NCBI GenBank assembly: GCA_001939145.1
Contig: LSRX01000007.1
Location: forward strand, 1,863,914 to 1,927,913
Length of the DNA stretch: 64,000 bases
Origin: Symbiodinium microadriaticum
Lineage: Eukaryota; Sar; Dinophyceae; Suessiales; Symbiodiniaceae
Direction: 5' to 3'
A program made the position numbers and the translations under genes. Below the pieces are notes generated by a model that did not search any database, was not told the origin of the DNA, and was given only the letters and a program-made list of their open reading frames with translations. Each line of letters begins with the position of its first letter. Positions within the stretch are counted from its first letter, which is position 1. Of this stretch, positions 11,400 to 23,151 are shown one piece after another.

Positions 11400-12741
11400 G
11401 GATGCAGAGCCGGTCATCTTCCTGGATGCAGATCAGCACAGGCTAGCGGCTATCTCTTGAAGACCTGAGGAGTCCCGAGATCTCTCTAGCTAATGAGGCT
11501 GATCCGATTTGAACATTTCGGTGCCTGCAGATCGCGCTGAGGTCACGGAAGAATCCTGAATAGCGCTGTGAGGCTTGCGCAAGGCAAAGTTCATGGAGCC
11601 TGTACCACGTGAGAGATGGAACGAAAGTCTAACAAAGTACCAATGTAGTTGGGTGGTGGGTGGGTGGTCTGGTGGGTAGCTGGGGGCTCAGACAGGCAGG
11701 CAGTTCGTAGAGAACAACGTAGGGTTTTTTCAAAGCCCATGTCTGGGGCTGGGGCTTTCTGGGGCACAAATGCCCTATCGGGAAACCTTTTCACAACACC
11801 TTCGAGAGAACCCACATCTGCCACGCGAGTCCAAGAGCGTCTCAGGGTTGCTCATGAGCTCGGCTTGCCGAAGTTCTGACACCGACTAGGAGCATCCGGA
11901 TAAAGCTCCATGCGAGTTTATAGAGGACATTCATGGACTGGCATCCTCAAAGGACCCTATCGGCTATCGAAGCAAACAGCGTCTCGCAAATTCCGCGCAT
12001 GGACTCATGCACGATTTAGCAGCAAGCATACCTCGGGCCACGACCAAAACAACGTGACCCCCATGCAGCCACCGCAAGTGCGCCCTTTGATCTCTGCAGC
12101 CGCCACGGGTCCTCGTCGACACTCGACCAATCCTCCGGATCTCCGTTCTCTTCCGTGGCCTGATCTTCGACTCGCTGTAACTTTGGTATTTCTGCGCATT
12201 GGACGTTCAGAAGGGAGTCCTTGCCCATACACATCTTCGCCAGCAAATGCCCCCAACAACATGAAACGCCGCCCTGTTCCATGCAACTCTTAAGAACTTC
12301 CTCCCAAATTTTCCTAAGCTTTCAGGTTTCCCTCTGCTCCTCTCAGGAGGCAACAAGCGGTCCGCCTCGCAACGCTCTGAGAATGCTTCTGTCCGGTTGC
12401 CCACTGTCGTCTCCTGGCATCAGAGGATTGGAGGCAAGCTCTTTGGCTCTGCTGTCTCTGCATTCGATGTCCAAGGTGCCTGGTCAAAAAGAGATGAGAA
12501 CTGAATATCAAATTAGATACACGTTGAACCCCTATGCACACATCGCGGGTCCTAACCCTGGACTGAAAGCCAGCATGAAATCACGCTCCCCCTTCTCCCC
12601 TCTACCCGACCCTACCCCCCCCCCCTCCATCGAGTAGAGGCCGGAGTCACCGGAGCGAGCCTGAGCGGAAAGATCTGTTGTTGTTCACATAGCGACTTTT
12701 TACACAAACATACAAATAGAAGAATACATTCAAGCGTAGGT

Positions 12742-12778
<37 letters not shown>

Positions 12779-13476
12779 ATATGTGTGTGTGTGCGCGCAC
12801 TTATTTATTGATGTATTTGTGCACACATCAGATCTGCTGTATGCACATATGTGTACATATGGAGACGGCGACTTGGCAACACAAGGAAGGACTTGCCAGC
12901 TGAAACAGCAATGTCAGTAATCAGCATCAGCCAAGCACAAACAGCACCGCCAAAAACTGACTCTTTCTCTCTGCTGTTGGGCTGAGGGAGTTGTGGACCT
13001 CTCTGCGACACAGGCGCGAGCGATTCCATTTGATGAGCAAAGCTGACAAACGACGTGCGCTGCTGTTGTATCAATAACGCTGTTGCTTGCGTTGGCGGTA
13101 TTTTTTCTCAAAATTCCGGGCTTGCGCCAGGCGAGGTTAGTGACAGGCTGGTTTGGGTTTGCGAATTGGAGTTTACAAAGGTGATTCGGAGCTAAGGAGT
13201 CAAGGGCATAATTTTTCTCAGTGCTCTTTCCTTCTAGGATCCTCTACGCTCTCGCAACTCGGACAAGCCAGGCGAGGTCCAACAGGTGCGAGTCGGCGTG
13301 AGACCAGGTTTATTGCACATGTCTTTCTAGGATCTTGTACGGCACCGATTGTTGCTGGAGAGTTGTTGCTTTTCTTTCTCTTTGGGCAGGGGAGCTCCCC
13401 CAACAATTCCCCCCTGCCCTGATATCTCTCCCTCTTCTGTCCGTCGCTCTCCTAGTCTCTCACCTCGCCGGCTCAA
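11400..13476. other. Largely non-coding stretch with undecided open frames
   Basis: The minus frame at 12016-12282 (EIPKLQRVEDQATEENGD, DPEDWSSVDEDPW) looks coding-like and acidic, but no splice partners were found. The rest holds microsatellites and a C-run at 12612-12627. Confidence 0.3.
12738..12797. repeat. (AC)n-(AT)n-(GT)n hairpin-forming microsatellite
   Basis: An AC run, an AT run and a GT run follow one another, so the flanks are reverse complements around an AT core. The whole block can fold as a perfect stem. Confidence 0.88.
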
Positions 13477-13797
13477 TCAGTACAGGATTTGTGCGAACAA
13501 CGGCAGCGAAAACTGTTTCCTGTTTGGCTGGCCTCGGCGTTCTGCTCGACTTTTGCTGTGGTTAAATAGGAGTTCACCGGGGAGCTTTGCTTCCGGTGGC
13601 CCTTCTCCTGCGCAGCTTTTGCGGCAGTGTGAAGTTGTGAGAGTCTTCGGCAGGTGCTGAGCAGCCTTGTAACCGAACCAATGCATCAGGTGGTCTTTCG
13701 GGGTGCTGTACTTGGCAGTTTCGATATTGCACATCATGAGGCACGGCAGCGGGGGGCGGTCCTTCTTCTCCTGGCACGAGGGCTTGCAACAGTGCAC
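13477..13797 (-). CDS. Coding-like exon, Cys/His/Lys-rich, unidentified
   Basis: An open frame of 106 codons contains CCKPSCQEKKDRPPLPC, CNIETAKYSTPKDHLMHW and a lysine/arginine-rich tail. Cys and His spacing hints at metal binding, but it does not match a zinc-finger pattern I can name. Codon third positions are mixed and the opposite strand has its own frames, so it may be chance. Confidence 0.3.
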   Translation of the reverse strand: MHCCKPSCQEKKDRPPLPCLMMCNIETAKYSTPKDHLMHWFGYKAAQHLPKTLTTSHCRKSCAGEGPPEAKLPGELLFNHSKSRAERRGQPNRKQFSLPLFAQILY

Positions 13798-15249
13798 TTG
13801 AATATATATGGGTTTCCAGGCTAGCGGCGTATCATCGCACTGCAGGCTACCACACTCTGCACCAAACTCATCCCGTTGGGCTCAGTTTGGCAATGTGGCC
13901 TTTCCCTTGCTGGAAGGCTTCCGCTCCTGCGCTGCAGTCGTTCGGTCGCACAAAATAGATCTAGTTCCACTCTGGAGAGCCCCATGGGGAGGACCTAAAG
14001 CTTGAGCTACCGCTAGGGCACAGTCTCGCCTTCGACGTACACCCGATTGAAACGGAGCAGGCCGAATCACCGAGTCCTTCTGGCTTTTCTTCTCTTTCTT
14101 CGGCTCCGTGCAATCCACGTTGGAGACCTGCATAGCTGCAGAAGAGATAAGAGCGATAAGCCTTCAAAGGCCCCGATGCCCCAGACCAGGGATGAAGCTC
14201 CGCCTCCGCGGACTCCGGCTTTGGAGCCGCTGGCTTCAGATGAGCCAAGCGCGCCGAATCCTTCCGAGGGGCTTTTTGCAGGTTTCCTGTTTTGTATCAG
14301 GGTTTGCATGCGAGGTCGTGCATATCTGGGGATGTCGGGAAGGCAACTGAGCTGCGACGTGGCACGACTGGAAAACGTAAAACCGTAAAACTTGAGGAAC
14401 CCTAGCCGGCCCCAGTCTTCAAGGCGTAATCCCTAGAAGAAGCCCACCTAGGCCTCTCGAAGCCCAAGAACCCACCCCGGAAGACTCAACCCCTCAGGCC
14501 CTAAACCCCAGAGCACACCCTAAAGCCTAAAGCTGTGAAGCCTCAAACTCTGCCAACCCCTCTTGGAATGTTGGAGGATTTCCCAGGCTCATCCTTGAAG
14601 CCCCAAATTGCCGGCTCCTCGCTATCAGAGCAGCTGCCCACGGAAGGTGGTCGCTCCTTCCAGTCGAATTTTGGTTTACAGGGACTTATAACGTTTTAAG
14701 TTTGCGCAATGGTCTTTTGGGGCTTGGTTTGGGGTGTTTTTTGTGTTGTTCCATGTAGATGCAGCCCTGGGCCTGGACCTGCTCCTCTTTGGTAGCCTCT
14801 GCCTGGGCGTGAGCTCGAAGCACTCCGAAGCTTTCAAAAAAATCAGCTTTGACCCTCAGAGGATCTCCGAGCCTCCTTGGAGTCCTTGCTGGGTTCCCTC
14901 GCCTGTGCGCGAGACTGCAACAAGGATTTCAGAAGCGAACAGTTTGGCGGTGGAAACTCAGCGGCCTGGGTGCGGTGACGTGATGTTCATCTTGTTGCTT
15001 TTGTTTCTTCTGCTTTGTGTGCGTGAACGTGCATGTGTTTCTATTTTGGTCTGTCTGTCGCTGCCACTACAATCTGGAGCTGTTGACAGCGTGTCACGTC
15101 TGCCGTCGAAACTTTCGAGACAACCAGCCTTCCCGCCGTCCTTCTTGCTCTTTGCCTTCTCTTTTGCTTCCGCCCTTAGCATCAGCTGAATGAGCTATGG
15201 CAGCATGGCCTACGACACTGCACCACAGTGAGACGAGGCCGAGACTTAC

Positions 15250-15284
15250 GACAGCAACAAGCAAAGTGCTGAGATCACTGGCTC
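15250..15284 (-). CDS. Possible small downstream exon of the 15.7-16.75 kb gene
   Basis: The 35-nt exon is flanked by acceptor GCGCAAG before GAG and a strong donor TC before GTAAGTC. It encodes EPVISALCLLLS. Its reading phase could follow the exon near 15443, but the intermediate join is unproven. Confidence 0.4.
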
Positions 15285-15371
15285 CTTGCGCTTGCGGAAG
15301 TCGATTATCTTCTGGCGCCTCTCCTGCGGTGACTGTTTAGATCTGCTATGGCGGCCTCGCGCAGCTTGAAA

Positions 15372-15443
15372 GCTTGTGGGCTGCGAAGGAGTCTATGTTT
15401 CCCATGAACAGGTCTAAGCATGCTCTCTCACAAATTGCACATC
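15372..15443 (-). CDS. Possible exon following the 15719-15855 exon
   Basis: The acceptor CTCCAG before GA at 15443 has the phase needed after the donor at 15719. The frame reads CAICERACLDLF, MGNIDSFAAHKL. The 3' border is uncertain; a GC donor near 15372 is one option. The Cys spacing CxxCxxxC is visible but not diagnostic. Confidence 0.45.
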
Positions 15444-15718
15444 CTGGAGTGGTGAAACTACGGCGCCCCCCAACACGCAAATCCTCACAACGGTGGCAGA
15501 AGAGTGCCGTTCGGAAGTATGGAACGCGCCTCCTCTTTCCGCTGCAACTCCGCGTATGCGGCTCCTGGCTACCACAAGCCGCATAGAAGTTTCCGACAGG
15601 TTGCTAAGGGCGCATGAGAATACCGCCGAAGCCTACTTCTCCGAACCCTTGAACCTTACCTTTCCGCTGGCTTTGAAAGTCCCCAAATGTTCGAATCAAT
15701 CCCATAGATTAATCTTAC

Positions 15719-16752
15719 TCCCCGGTGCAAGGATAGGACTTTGGGGGAAGCCCACACGCTCGGGGCCCCTGCGATTCGCAGCATCATCGAAGGGGTCGCC
15801 CAAAGCCAAGTTCTTGGCATTCTGCTCCTTGCAGGCCAGTGCACACTCTTGACTCCTGTGCGCGGTGCGCGGGGGGCCTGCCGAGAAGCAGGTCCGGCAA
15901 AGACCGAACACAGTTTAGGGTTTCATCGTTTGAAGTTCTCTAAACTCTAAACTCTAGGACCGATTCTACCTGGGGCCGCTGGGCGAAAGAGCTACATCGA
16001 GACATCGAGGCAGGCGACCCACCCAACCCCAAACTACCGCACAGTCAGCCCAAAACACCAGCGCCTTCGCCAGCTTTCCCGTTGGATCGCAGAGTGGCTC
16101 TTTCATACCTTAGAGCTTGCATGGTCCTGCATGGTGTCAAAGCGTTGAGCCTTACCATGGCAAGGCGCTCTCGATGTCCGAGACGATCTGCTTCGCTAGA
16201 GCTTTGTTGACCTGCGATTCCCCAGCTCTGTATGCTTGGAAGCTGTCCTATAAGAATTGTAGAGGCGTTGAGCCATGGATCCGGGATCCGGGGTGTTGCC
16301 TTGAACCGAACTCTGAGCTACAAAGAACCCCACCCCGTCACATTGGCAAGCCTCTGGCTGAGCCCTATATCCTGCATCCATGTTTGCACGCAAGCGCACA
16401 CACACACACAAACAACTGAGAAGCAACAGCAGCGCTTGCCTTCATGACTTTCAACCTCAGCAAAGCTTCGACAGGCAGAAGGTTTCCGGCGGCCGTGATG
16501 CTCGACAGCCTCTCTCCAGGCAATAGATATGGGGCAAACCGCTTATGAGAGAGTATCTGGATGAACCTGAGCAATCTCTTTAAGCTCCATAAGCCCCAAG
16601 CAGCTGCATGTTCGCACGACGAGTCTAGCTCCCTTTCCCTGAACACTGATCCCAAGCGGACACTGGTGATGCCCCTCCCCCGGCCCAAGCACCCTGCTGC
16701 TTCTCGACGCACTTCATCATCAGTTCAAAAATCTTCACCGTGACGCCCAAAC
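15719..16752 (-). CDS. Unidentified intron-rich gene, four phase-consistent exons
   Basis: Four exons join in frame on the minus strand: 16693-16752 (LGVTVKIFELMMKCVEKQQ), 16440-16603 (AWGLWSLKRLLRFIQILSH, then FAPYLLPGERLSSITAAG, ending LLRLKVMK), 16156-16247 (DSFQAYRAGESQVNKAL, then AKQIVSDIESALP) and 15719-15855 (SQECALACKEQNAKNLALGD, then FDDAANRRGPERVGFPQ). Exon lengths of 60, 164, 92 and 137 nt carry matching phases (1/1, 0/0, 2/2). Donors are GTGCTT, GCAAGC, GTAAGG and GTAAGA; three of four acceptors are AG before G. The protein looks alpha-helical and largely soluble. I do not recognise the family. More exons probably lie on both sides. Confidence 0.72.
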
Positions 16753-18720
16753 CTGTTCCGGATGAAGCCCAGGATGCTGTTCCATGTCGAACGAAGTGGT
16801 CTTGGCAGGTACGAGACGGCATGCCCCTGCTCTACACTCAACAGCCTGAGGCTCGACTCTTCAATGAATCCCTCTACCGCTACAGTGTCTCCTGACCAGG
16901 TAAAAACAAGGATGGTGGGATTACATGTACTACGGAACAAGGACGCTTCGAACTCCTGGCGGCAACCTTGGACCAAGAACCGAAACGTATCACCCGCCAT
17001 TATAACTTATCAACTATAACTCCGCTGATTCTATGCAAAAGTGACTCGGTGACTAGAGGATTCAGCATAGCTACTGGTGAGCAGGCCCCTCCCTGATTCT
17101 TCGTCGGGGCCTGTGTGGGCAAGGAAAAGGTCCGGTCCCCGGTATGCCTTCCGAGAAGAAGCTTTGGGACGATGCTTCGGCATGCCACTAGTATGGGAGA
17201 TCGTTGCAAAGACGAAGGGTTATATGGCACAGCAGCAGCAGTAGCATGGCATGGCTGTCACTTTAGCATTAGCGCAGCATTTCGTGCCATTCCATTCCTT
17301 TCGGTACACTACATGACAGAGCGTGCATACATACCATGCCGTACATACATAGTTGAATCCATCCAACCATTGTCAGGCATCCATGCACACATCCATGATA
17401 CGTCCATGCATGCAACCATGCACATAGATACATACATGCATAACACGACATGTAGGGCACCTTCGCACATGCATAACACATGTGACAAGCTTTGTAGTAC
17501 AAGCTCGCAGTCGCTGCCTTTTGGACGGTGCCTGAGGTTCCGGGGCTTGCAGAACTGTGCCAGGACTTGCGGGATCTTGCTGTGCTGACCCCGGCCTTGC
17601 CACCCCAAAGGCCGCCAAGATAGTCGACGGTTCTTTTCCTCTGGCAATTCTGACTGGCAAACACCCTTACATCCTAGAAAGCCTTATGAAACCATAGCCT
17701 GGCGATCTGCGAGTCCTTGATGCAGTTACATCACTTGATGCTCTGAGAAAAAACTGACTGTGGTCATGGCTATTTCAATCCGAAGACTAAAGCTACCGTA
17801 AGCGCATCTTTGGTCACTTAGCTGTGTGCTTGTACCCTGTGCTGGAAGAAAAAGCAGATGAAACCAGTGGAGATGCCAGCCAAGAAGCTTTAAATGAATA
17901 AGGTTCCTGTTCTCGAAGAATTTCTTCATGTCTTTGTCCTGGATGACCGATCTCTCGTGACTCTAACGGATAGCAGTCTTGTCATTGCACACTGCCTGCC
18001 GTGATTGCAGATACCACAGTTGACTTTGGAAGCTTGTCGCCCTGTTGCGCGCTTTCCGAACGAGTCAGAGTTCAGCACTTCAGAAACAATCGAAGCAGAC
18101 TTGCAACGAGGGGCTGCTCCTTTCGAGTTCTGATGGCACGCTCCGGAACATCAGTTTCACTGACACTGATCCACCACGTATAGCTAGGAAATAGAGGCCT
18201 TAGCGCAAGCATGACGTATCAGTCTCAGGCTGGATTTCAGGAGGCTACAAGAGTGGAGTGGGTGAGGCACAGTGTTGCAACACATCCACAGAAGCCGAGT
18301 GTGCGGAATCAAACAAACCGCCGCGCAAGCAGAGAAGGTGTGAGGCCATTCAGCCGCCTCAAGGAAAGAAGAGGCTGCCCACAACCGAGGCTTCCAGCCA
18401 GTTATTTCCCTCCATCTCTTGAGTATTCCGAGCTTCTTTCTCGAATCGCTTGGTGAGTCTGAGCACTGCTTATCGATCTGATTCCAGAATCAGGGGACTT
18501 CGTAAATAGGTAAGTAGGCTGTAATTGGTGAGGTAAGTGCTCTACTGAAACAGGCTTGGAGGCGCGACACCGGCACCCGCGGCTTCCAAACACATTCATT
18601 CAAGAGGGAGATACTTGCGTTGTGTGCTGTGAGATGATTCTTCGTGCCAGTCCGTGAGTCAAAAAAAACTGCAATGTTTAGGTATCTTGCACTAATCCTC
18701 AGAGTCTTGAATGGCGGATC
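16753..18720. other. Stretch with no firmly supported gene
   Basis: The minus frame 16770-17000 (MAGDTFRFLVQGCRQEF, VFTWSGDTVAVEGFIEE) is coding-like and could be an upstream exon of the preceding gene, but its border with 16752 is not resolved. Positions 17330-17480 are a CATG/CATACA-rich low-complexity run. Confidence 0.35.
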
Positions 18721-18734
18721 CTAGATGTGAGAAC

Positions 18735-18847
18735 TTCCGCTCCGCGCAAGCGCACTCCATGGAATGGGCCGGTCCGTAGCCATCATGTTGTAGAAGCCAT
18801 CCACGAACTTTTCAAGTGCCTCCTCGACAGCTTGGAGGCGGTCTTGG
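18735..18847 (-). CDS. Internal exon, unidentified protein
   Basis: The frame reads QDRLQAVEEALEKFVDG then FYNMMATDRPIPWSALARS with strong G/C third positions. Upstream, GGAAG at 18848-18852 provides an AG acceptor. Downstream the frame meets TAG 15 nt later, so the exon probably ends at a GC or GA donor near 18735. The peptide suggests an amphipathic helix followed by a conserved-looking loop. No family is recognised. Confidence 0.6.
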
Positions 18848-18907
18848 CTTCCGAGTCATGCTTACGACAATGAGGGAGTGTGGTCCATATGACATGATTG
18901 CATGTGT

Positions 18908-19116
18908 CATGAGTCGAGTCGAGAGCTCTGAATGGCTGATGGTGCAAGAGCCAAGTTACCGACGATGGCACCGGCACCAGGAGCAGTTAACCCCTGAACC
19001 CGAAGAGCGACCAAGGAGTTTCCCAAGCCAAGAGCACCTCAAGAAGTCCTGCGACGCCGCAGCTCTGGACACAACGAAAGAGCAAGAACTTCCCAGGAAG
19101 CTACCGAAAGACTGAT
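18908..19116 (+). CDS. Possible plus-strand coding segment
   Basis: The frame reads MSRVESSEWLMVQEPSYR, then PEPEERPRSFPSQEHLK and DTTKEQELPRKLPKD before TGA. Composition is charged and natural-looking. The minus strand also has an open frame here, so strand is not certain. Confidence 0.3.
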
Positions 19117-19203
19117 CCCCAACTCCAAAAGCGGTTCTCAAACCGAAGCACGAAAGCTGATCCGTAATTTCGGCCCTTTCGCCTGACCCCCAAGCTTCTC
19201 GAA

Positions 19204-19377
19204 AATGCTGTCTGGACCGCCTGGCGCTGTCTACGATGCAAGGCGGGAAACCGGACTGCTTTTGGCGCTCGCTTCTTTGAGGATGCGGATGGCCCTGCGG
19301 ATGCTGCAAAACCTCGCGCTGAACTTCCTGTTGTGCCCTGAGCACGCCACGTGGCCGAGACCCACAGTCAAATGAGA
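19204..19377 (+). CDS. Small open frame, coding-like
   Basis: A 57-codon frame from ATG to TGA reads MLSGPPGAVYDARRETG and LLALASLRMRMALRML. It has high third-position G/C and a helical Leu/Met-rich middle. An in-frame stop lies just upstream of the ATG. There is no family match. Confidence 0.3.
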
Positions 19378-20179
19378 CCCACAGTCAAATGTTGCCTGGA
19401 TGCTCCAAGTAGTGCAGCCCGACATTGGCGATAGCTTGAGGCATGACTACGAAACTGGGAGCAGTTTTATGCGACTGTCTGGGAAGGTTGCTTGGGGTGG
19501 TGGGGCCGTCGGCAAGTAGAGGCCGCCTAATTGCGAACTCTTGGATTCGGCTGAAATGAAAAATAACAGGAAGGTTGCATGACTGATCTGCACATGCGAG
19601 CCGCAAACATGCCGCAGAGTGGTCGCAAATTAGCATCCTTTGACATGCGAGTCTCCATTCCATCGTCCTCAAGAACCGAGGAACTAGCTTGCAAGTGTGC
19701 TGATACAACGAGTGCCCCACTCGGATGCAAGGGCGCAGAAGCTGCCGCTGTAAGTACTATGTGGCAATATCGCACTGTGCGGGGAATTTAGAACAATTCT
19801 TTGAGCAAGTTTGCCAAAGCAATCTTCAAGATTGACCAAGATTGCCAAGACGGTTCCGCAACAGATTTGTTCCGAGTTCCCGGCACAATGCAGTATCGCG
19901 ATAAGATAATAAACATGAGTTGAGTGCATTTGGCTGCAGGGAAGTGCTACCAACGGTTGTTGTTACATTGTGCAAGAACATCGATGCCGACTCATTAATC
20001 GAACTTTGGCAATGCTACGTTATGGTAACGCAACGGGTAATGCTCAAAGCCATTGAAATTCAGGGCAGCGGTGCAGCTCTCCTGCAGAGCTCTTGCGCTT
20101 AGAATCTCTGCTTGAACGCTTCTGCTGGGCCAGGGCTCACAATTCGGGCACCAAGAGCAACTTAAGGCCTCCCTGTACG

Positions 20180-20181
<2 letters not shown>

Positions 20182-20222
<41 letters not shown>

Positions 20223-20240
20223 AGAGAGAGAGAGAGAGAA
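20182..20240. repeat. (GA)n microsatellite
   Basis: An almost pure GA run with two GG interruptions. Confidence 0.95.
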
Positions 20241-21094
20241 GCAGCGCACCTGCAACGGCCAAGCCGCATGTTTTTGGAGCAACAACACAACTGAAAAAGA
20301 CTTGGCACAAAAGCAACGTTATTTCGCGATGGTAGTGACATTGACTTAACCCCACTTGTCTGCTCACAAAAGGCTCGCACAAGTGGCTTAGGGCAAAGGT
20401 GCCTGGGCCTAGGCTTTGGGAAGATCGGCTTCCATGGATATGGTAGGTGGTGCACTCTCCCTCTCTCTGGGGATGTGGGGGTGGGCTGGCTGAGATTGGG
20501 GTAAAGGCATGTGCAGTAAACGGAGTCTGTCCGTGGGTCGCTCAGATGTGAAACTGCATCTGAATGCAACGTGCTGTAAAGCCTGACCAGTTCACTCTCC
20601 GCTGGGTTACTCGCAAATCAAAACTCAACCGGCAGTGATTACGTCCCATGTCAACGGGAACAAGGGAACCCCTCACTGCTCGTACAGTCCCAGTGAAGTT
20701 TCCGAGTTTGACAAAGACGTCCCAAGCTGAGTTAAATTCGCTGAATACCGTCAATTCTACTCAACGTCATCGAATTCAAGCACACGGATGCTCCTGCTCA
20801 CTTCAAGCGTCTTAATCTTAGTCTTCCTTCCATGTTGAACCCGCCCCCACCGTGCGCGGGTTACTTGGTCAGTGCGATAAGAAAAACAGTGCGCAGCGTT
20901 ATTATGTGTGACCCCTCTCGCTCTCCTCTAAAGTTTAACTCTATAAAGTTGCCCGTCTTTGGTTCAAGGCATGCTCGCACATCTCGTTTTTGAACTGACG
21001 CCTTACAGTCTCCCAGGCCGAGGGTTTGTTTGTCCTAACGCCGGCGGTCCCCGGTCTCATTTGCTAACGTTGGCTCTTCTTGTTTGGTTTGTCT

Positions 21095-21288
21095 GCAAGT
21101 ACTGTAAATTGCAACATTTGCTACTGTTTTGCATCAAGCTAGTGAGGAATTGCAATTGGCAGGGTGGCGTTTTGCAGCAAGCCATTGGCGGATTCCAATT
21201 TCGAGGCTCCTGTCTTGTGTCAAGCTGTAGGGGAATTGCAACTAGCAGGGTTTCGTTTTGCCCCAAGCTATTGGGGGAGTGCAATGCA
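21095..21288. repeat. Degenerate ~62-bp tandem repeat, about three units
   Basis: Units share TTTTGCAGCAAGCTATTG then GGGAATTGCAACTGGCAGGG. They stay open on the plus strand (21164-21517), which I read as repeat-driven rather than coding. Confidence 0.7.
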
Positions 21289-21708
21289 TTTGGACGTCCA
21301 CCAGAGCTCATCGACCAGTGTCAGCGGCATGACACCGGCACCGAATGCTGAGGCCGTCGATGTCATGAGGTCTCCCGTTTGCGCTGAGCAAGCTCAGGCC
21401 AAAGCGACAACACCTTGTCACGCTCCGCATACTGAGAATGTAAGCGCCTGCTCCTTTAGCCGGCCGACATGGCATTCGCACTGGCCCAGTTCCACATGTT
21501 ATTCATCTTCTTCATGACTCGAATCCTCAAGGCCGGCATCTATGTGGTCTAAGACATAGAAGGCCTTCCACCTGTGCGTTGCCGTTTGCGCCGTCCATCT
21601 GGTGTATCAACACATGCCCTGCTTCGCCCATCTCGTATTGCAAACTATGCGCTGGAGGACGTTGTTATGCATGGCGTACAAGTGTGGGAAGGGCTGACAG
21701 TAGACCAG

Positions 21709-21939
21709 TCAGCGACACAAGTAATCTGCATCGTCGCTCAAGCAGTCCACTTGCTCCGCACACTGTGCTTTGAAGGCCGTGTCGCGTGAGTGCAAGTGAA
21801 GCACAACAGCATCACAACTTCCAAAGCCCGCTGCTGTGTTGAGCACGCTGAGCCAGTGTCGCAACTGCTTCCATAACAGCTCTTGTGCTCGCTTGCCACC
21901 AATGGCCGAGGGCAGCAGGATGGAACAACGACCGGAAAC
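21709..21939 (-). CDS. 3'-terminal exon, unidentified protein
   Basis: The exon begins after a pyrimidine-rich acceptor (CACTTTCTGAG before GTT) and runs 77 codons to TGA. The peptide reads VSGRCSILLPSAIGGKRAQE, then LLWKQLRHWLSVLNTAAG, then GSCDAVVLHLHSRDTAFK and ends DDADYLCR. Third positions are G/C-rich throughout. The Ser-Ala-Ile-Gly-Gly-Lys stretch is glycine-rich but not a full P-loop. A second small frame farther along the strand (21459-21542, MKKMNNMWNWASANAM) may belong to another transcript. The family is unknown. Confidence 0.55.
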   Translation of the reverse strand, partial: VSGRCSILLPSAIGGKRAQELLWKQLRHWLSVLNTAAGFGSCDAVVLHLHSRDTAFKAQCAEQVDCLSDDADYLCR

Positions 21940-22487
21940 CTCAGAAAGTGACGCACTCCAAAACATTGTCACGGGAGGGTTGCATTTATTTGGGGGAATA
22001 TGGAGGGAAACGGACTAAACGGACCACTCAGACTCAGGTGACCCCTTTCGCTCTCGTCTACAGTTCCCCCTCGTTCGTTCAAGACATGCTCGCGCATCCG
22101 ATTCTCCCATGCCACTGCCGGTGCCGAAAATGCCTGAACAGGCGAAGACGAGGGAATTAACTGTGAGCAGATCTCTTGTTATTCTCACTCAATCGCACGC
22201 CGGGAGCCGCGTCAACTACTAACGTCGTTGTCGTGGATGTACCGTGACTCAGTTGCTTCGGCGCTCTTTCTTCATGGGAGATGCTTTCTGATGGCATCTG
22301 GTCACTCCGACGGGTACTCTAGTTGTGCTACGCCTTGCTTGGCTGACCACGCTCCGAAGCTGGAAACTGAGTAGGAGCTGTTAAAACACTCCGGGCATGA
22401 CAGCTTCAGGATCAAGTCTATGATCCCAGGCGGGGATACTCGTCCACCAACTAGACTAAGCCTTGCCCTTGGCACTAGCTCCGATCG

Positions 22488-22580
22488 GAAACTCTCAGCA
22501 GAACAAGGGCCGCCACCGCAGCCGACATCAGGTCCCTGCCAGCAATCTGTTGCAAGCAGCTGGCCATGCAGAACTGCAAA
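22488..22580 (-). CDS. Possible exon with a hydrophobic helix
   Basis: The frame reads CLQQIAGRDLMSAAVAAL then VLLRVSDRS before TAG. G/C third positions are strong and the middle is a short hydrophobic helix. The acceptor could be GGCAG before GAC. There is no partner exon or family. Confidence 0.35.
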
Positions 22581-23085
22581 TTACAAACCATCAAAGGCAT
22601 TATGACCTCAAAAGGCTCAACCCAACCCTGGCACCTGACATCCTAGTCGGATAGGTGTCCGACACAGGGACTCCTCCCCCAGAAACCGAAACCCTCGCAG
22701 CGCTTGATGTAGGGGCTAATGACGGTCGTGGGCATATTGAATTCTGGTATACTTCTGTTGGGACGCTAATGGGGGAATACTACTGTATTCGTCAAGACAA
22801 AGCCCCACATAAGAGAACCAGACTAGTCATGATTCAGATCTCCCTACCCTAAACCCACAAAGCCTTAGAAGCTCGGAGCCTCTTGGCGGCATTGCAATCC
22901 ACATCGCAGCCTGTTGCATTCTGTTGTGACAAATGTTTCCTGAGATTAGGGATCCTTTCCTCGCAATAATCAGGACCCTGCTGCATCAATTCTTTACGGG
23001 GGTCCCGTGCTTCCTGAAACATGACTTACTCTAGACTCTAGACTGCCAATCGTTTGGCAACATAGACCGCATTCCAGCACGTGTC

Positions 23086-23091
<6 letters not shown>

Positions 23092-23122
<31 letters not shown>

Positions 23123-23151
23123 GGGGGGGGGCAAGNNNNNNNNNNNNNNNN
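23092..23151. repeat. (GA)n and G-run ending in an assembly gap
   Basis: A GA run, then nine or ten G, then 16 unknown bases at 23136-23151. The gap is probably a collapsed repeat. Confidence 0.95.

Noticed and set aside
18774..18795. CCGTAGCCAT, identical to the first ten bases of the dinoflagellate spliced leader
   Set aside because: The following bases do not match the leader, and the word lies inside a minus-strand coding exon, so it is chance.
20959..21517. Long plus-strand open frames across the 62-bp repeat
   Set aside because: Openness follows repeat structure and the amino-acid sequence has no recognisable features.
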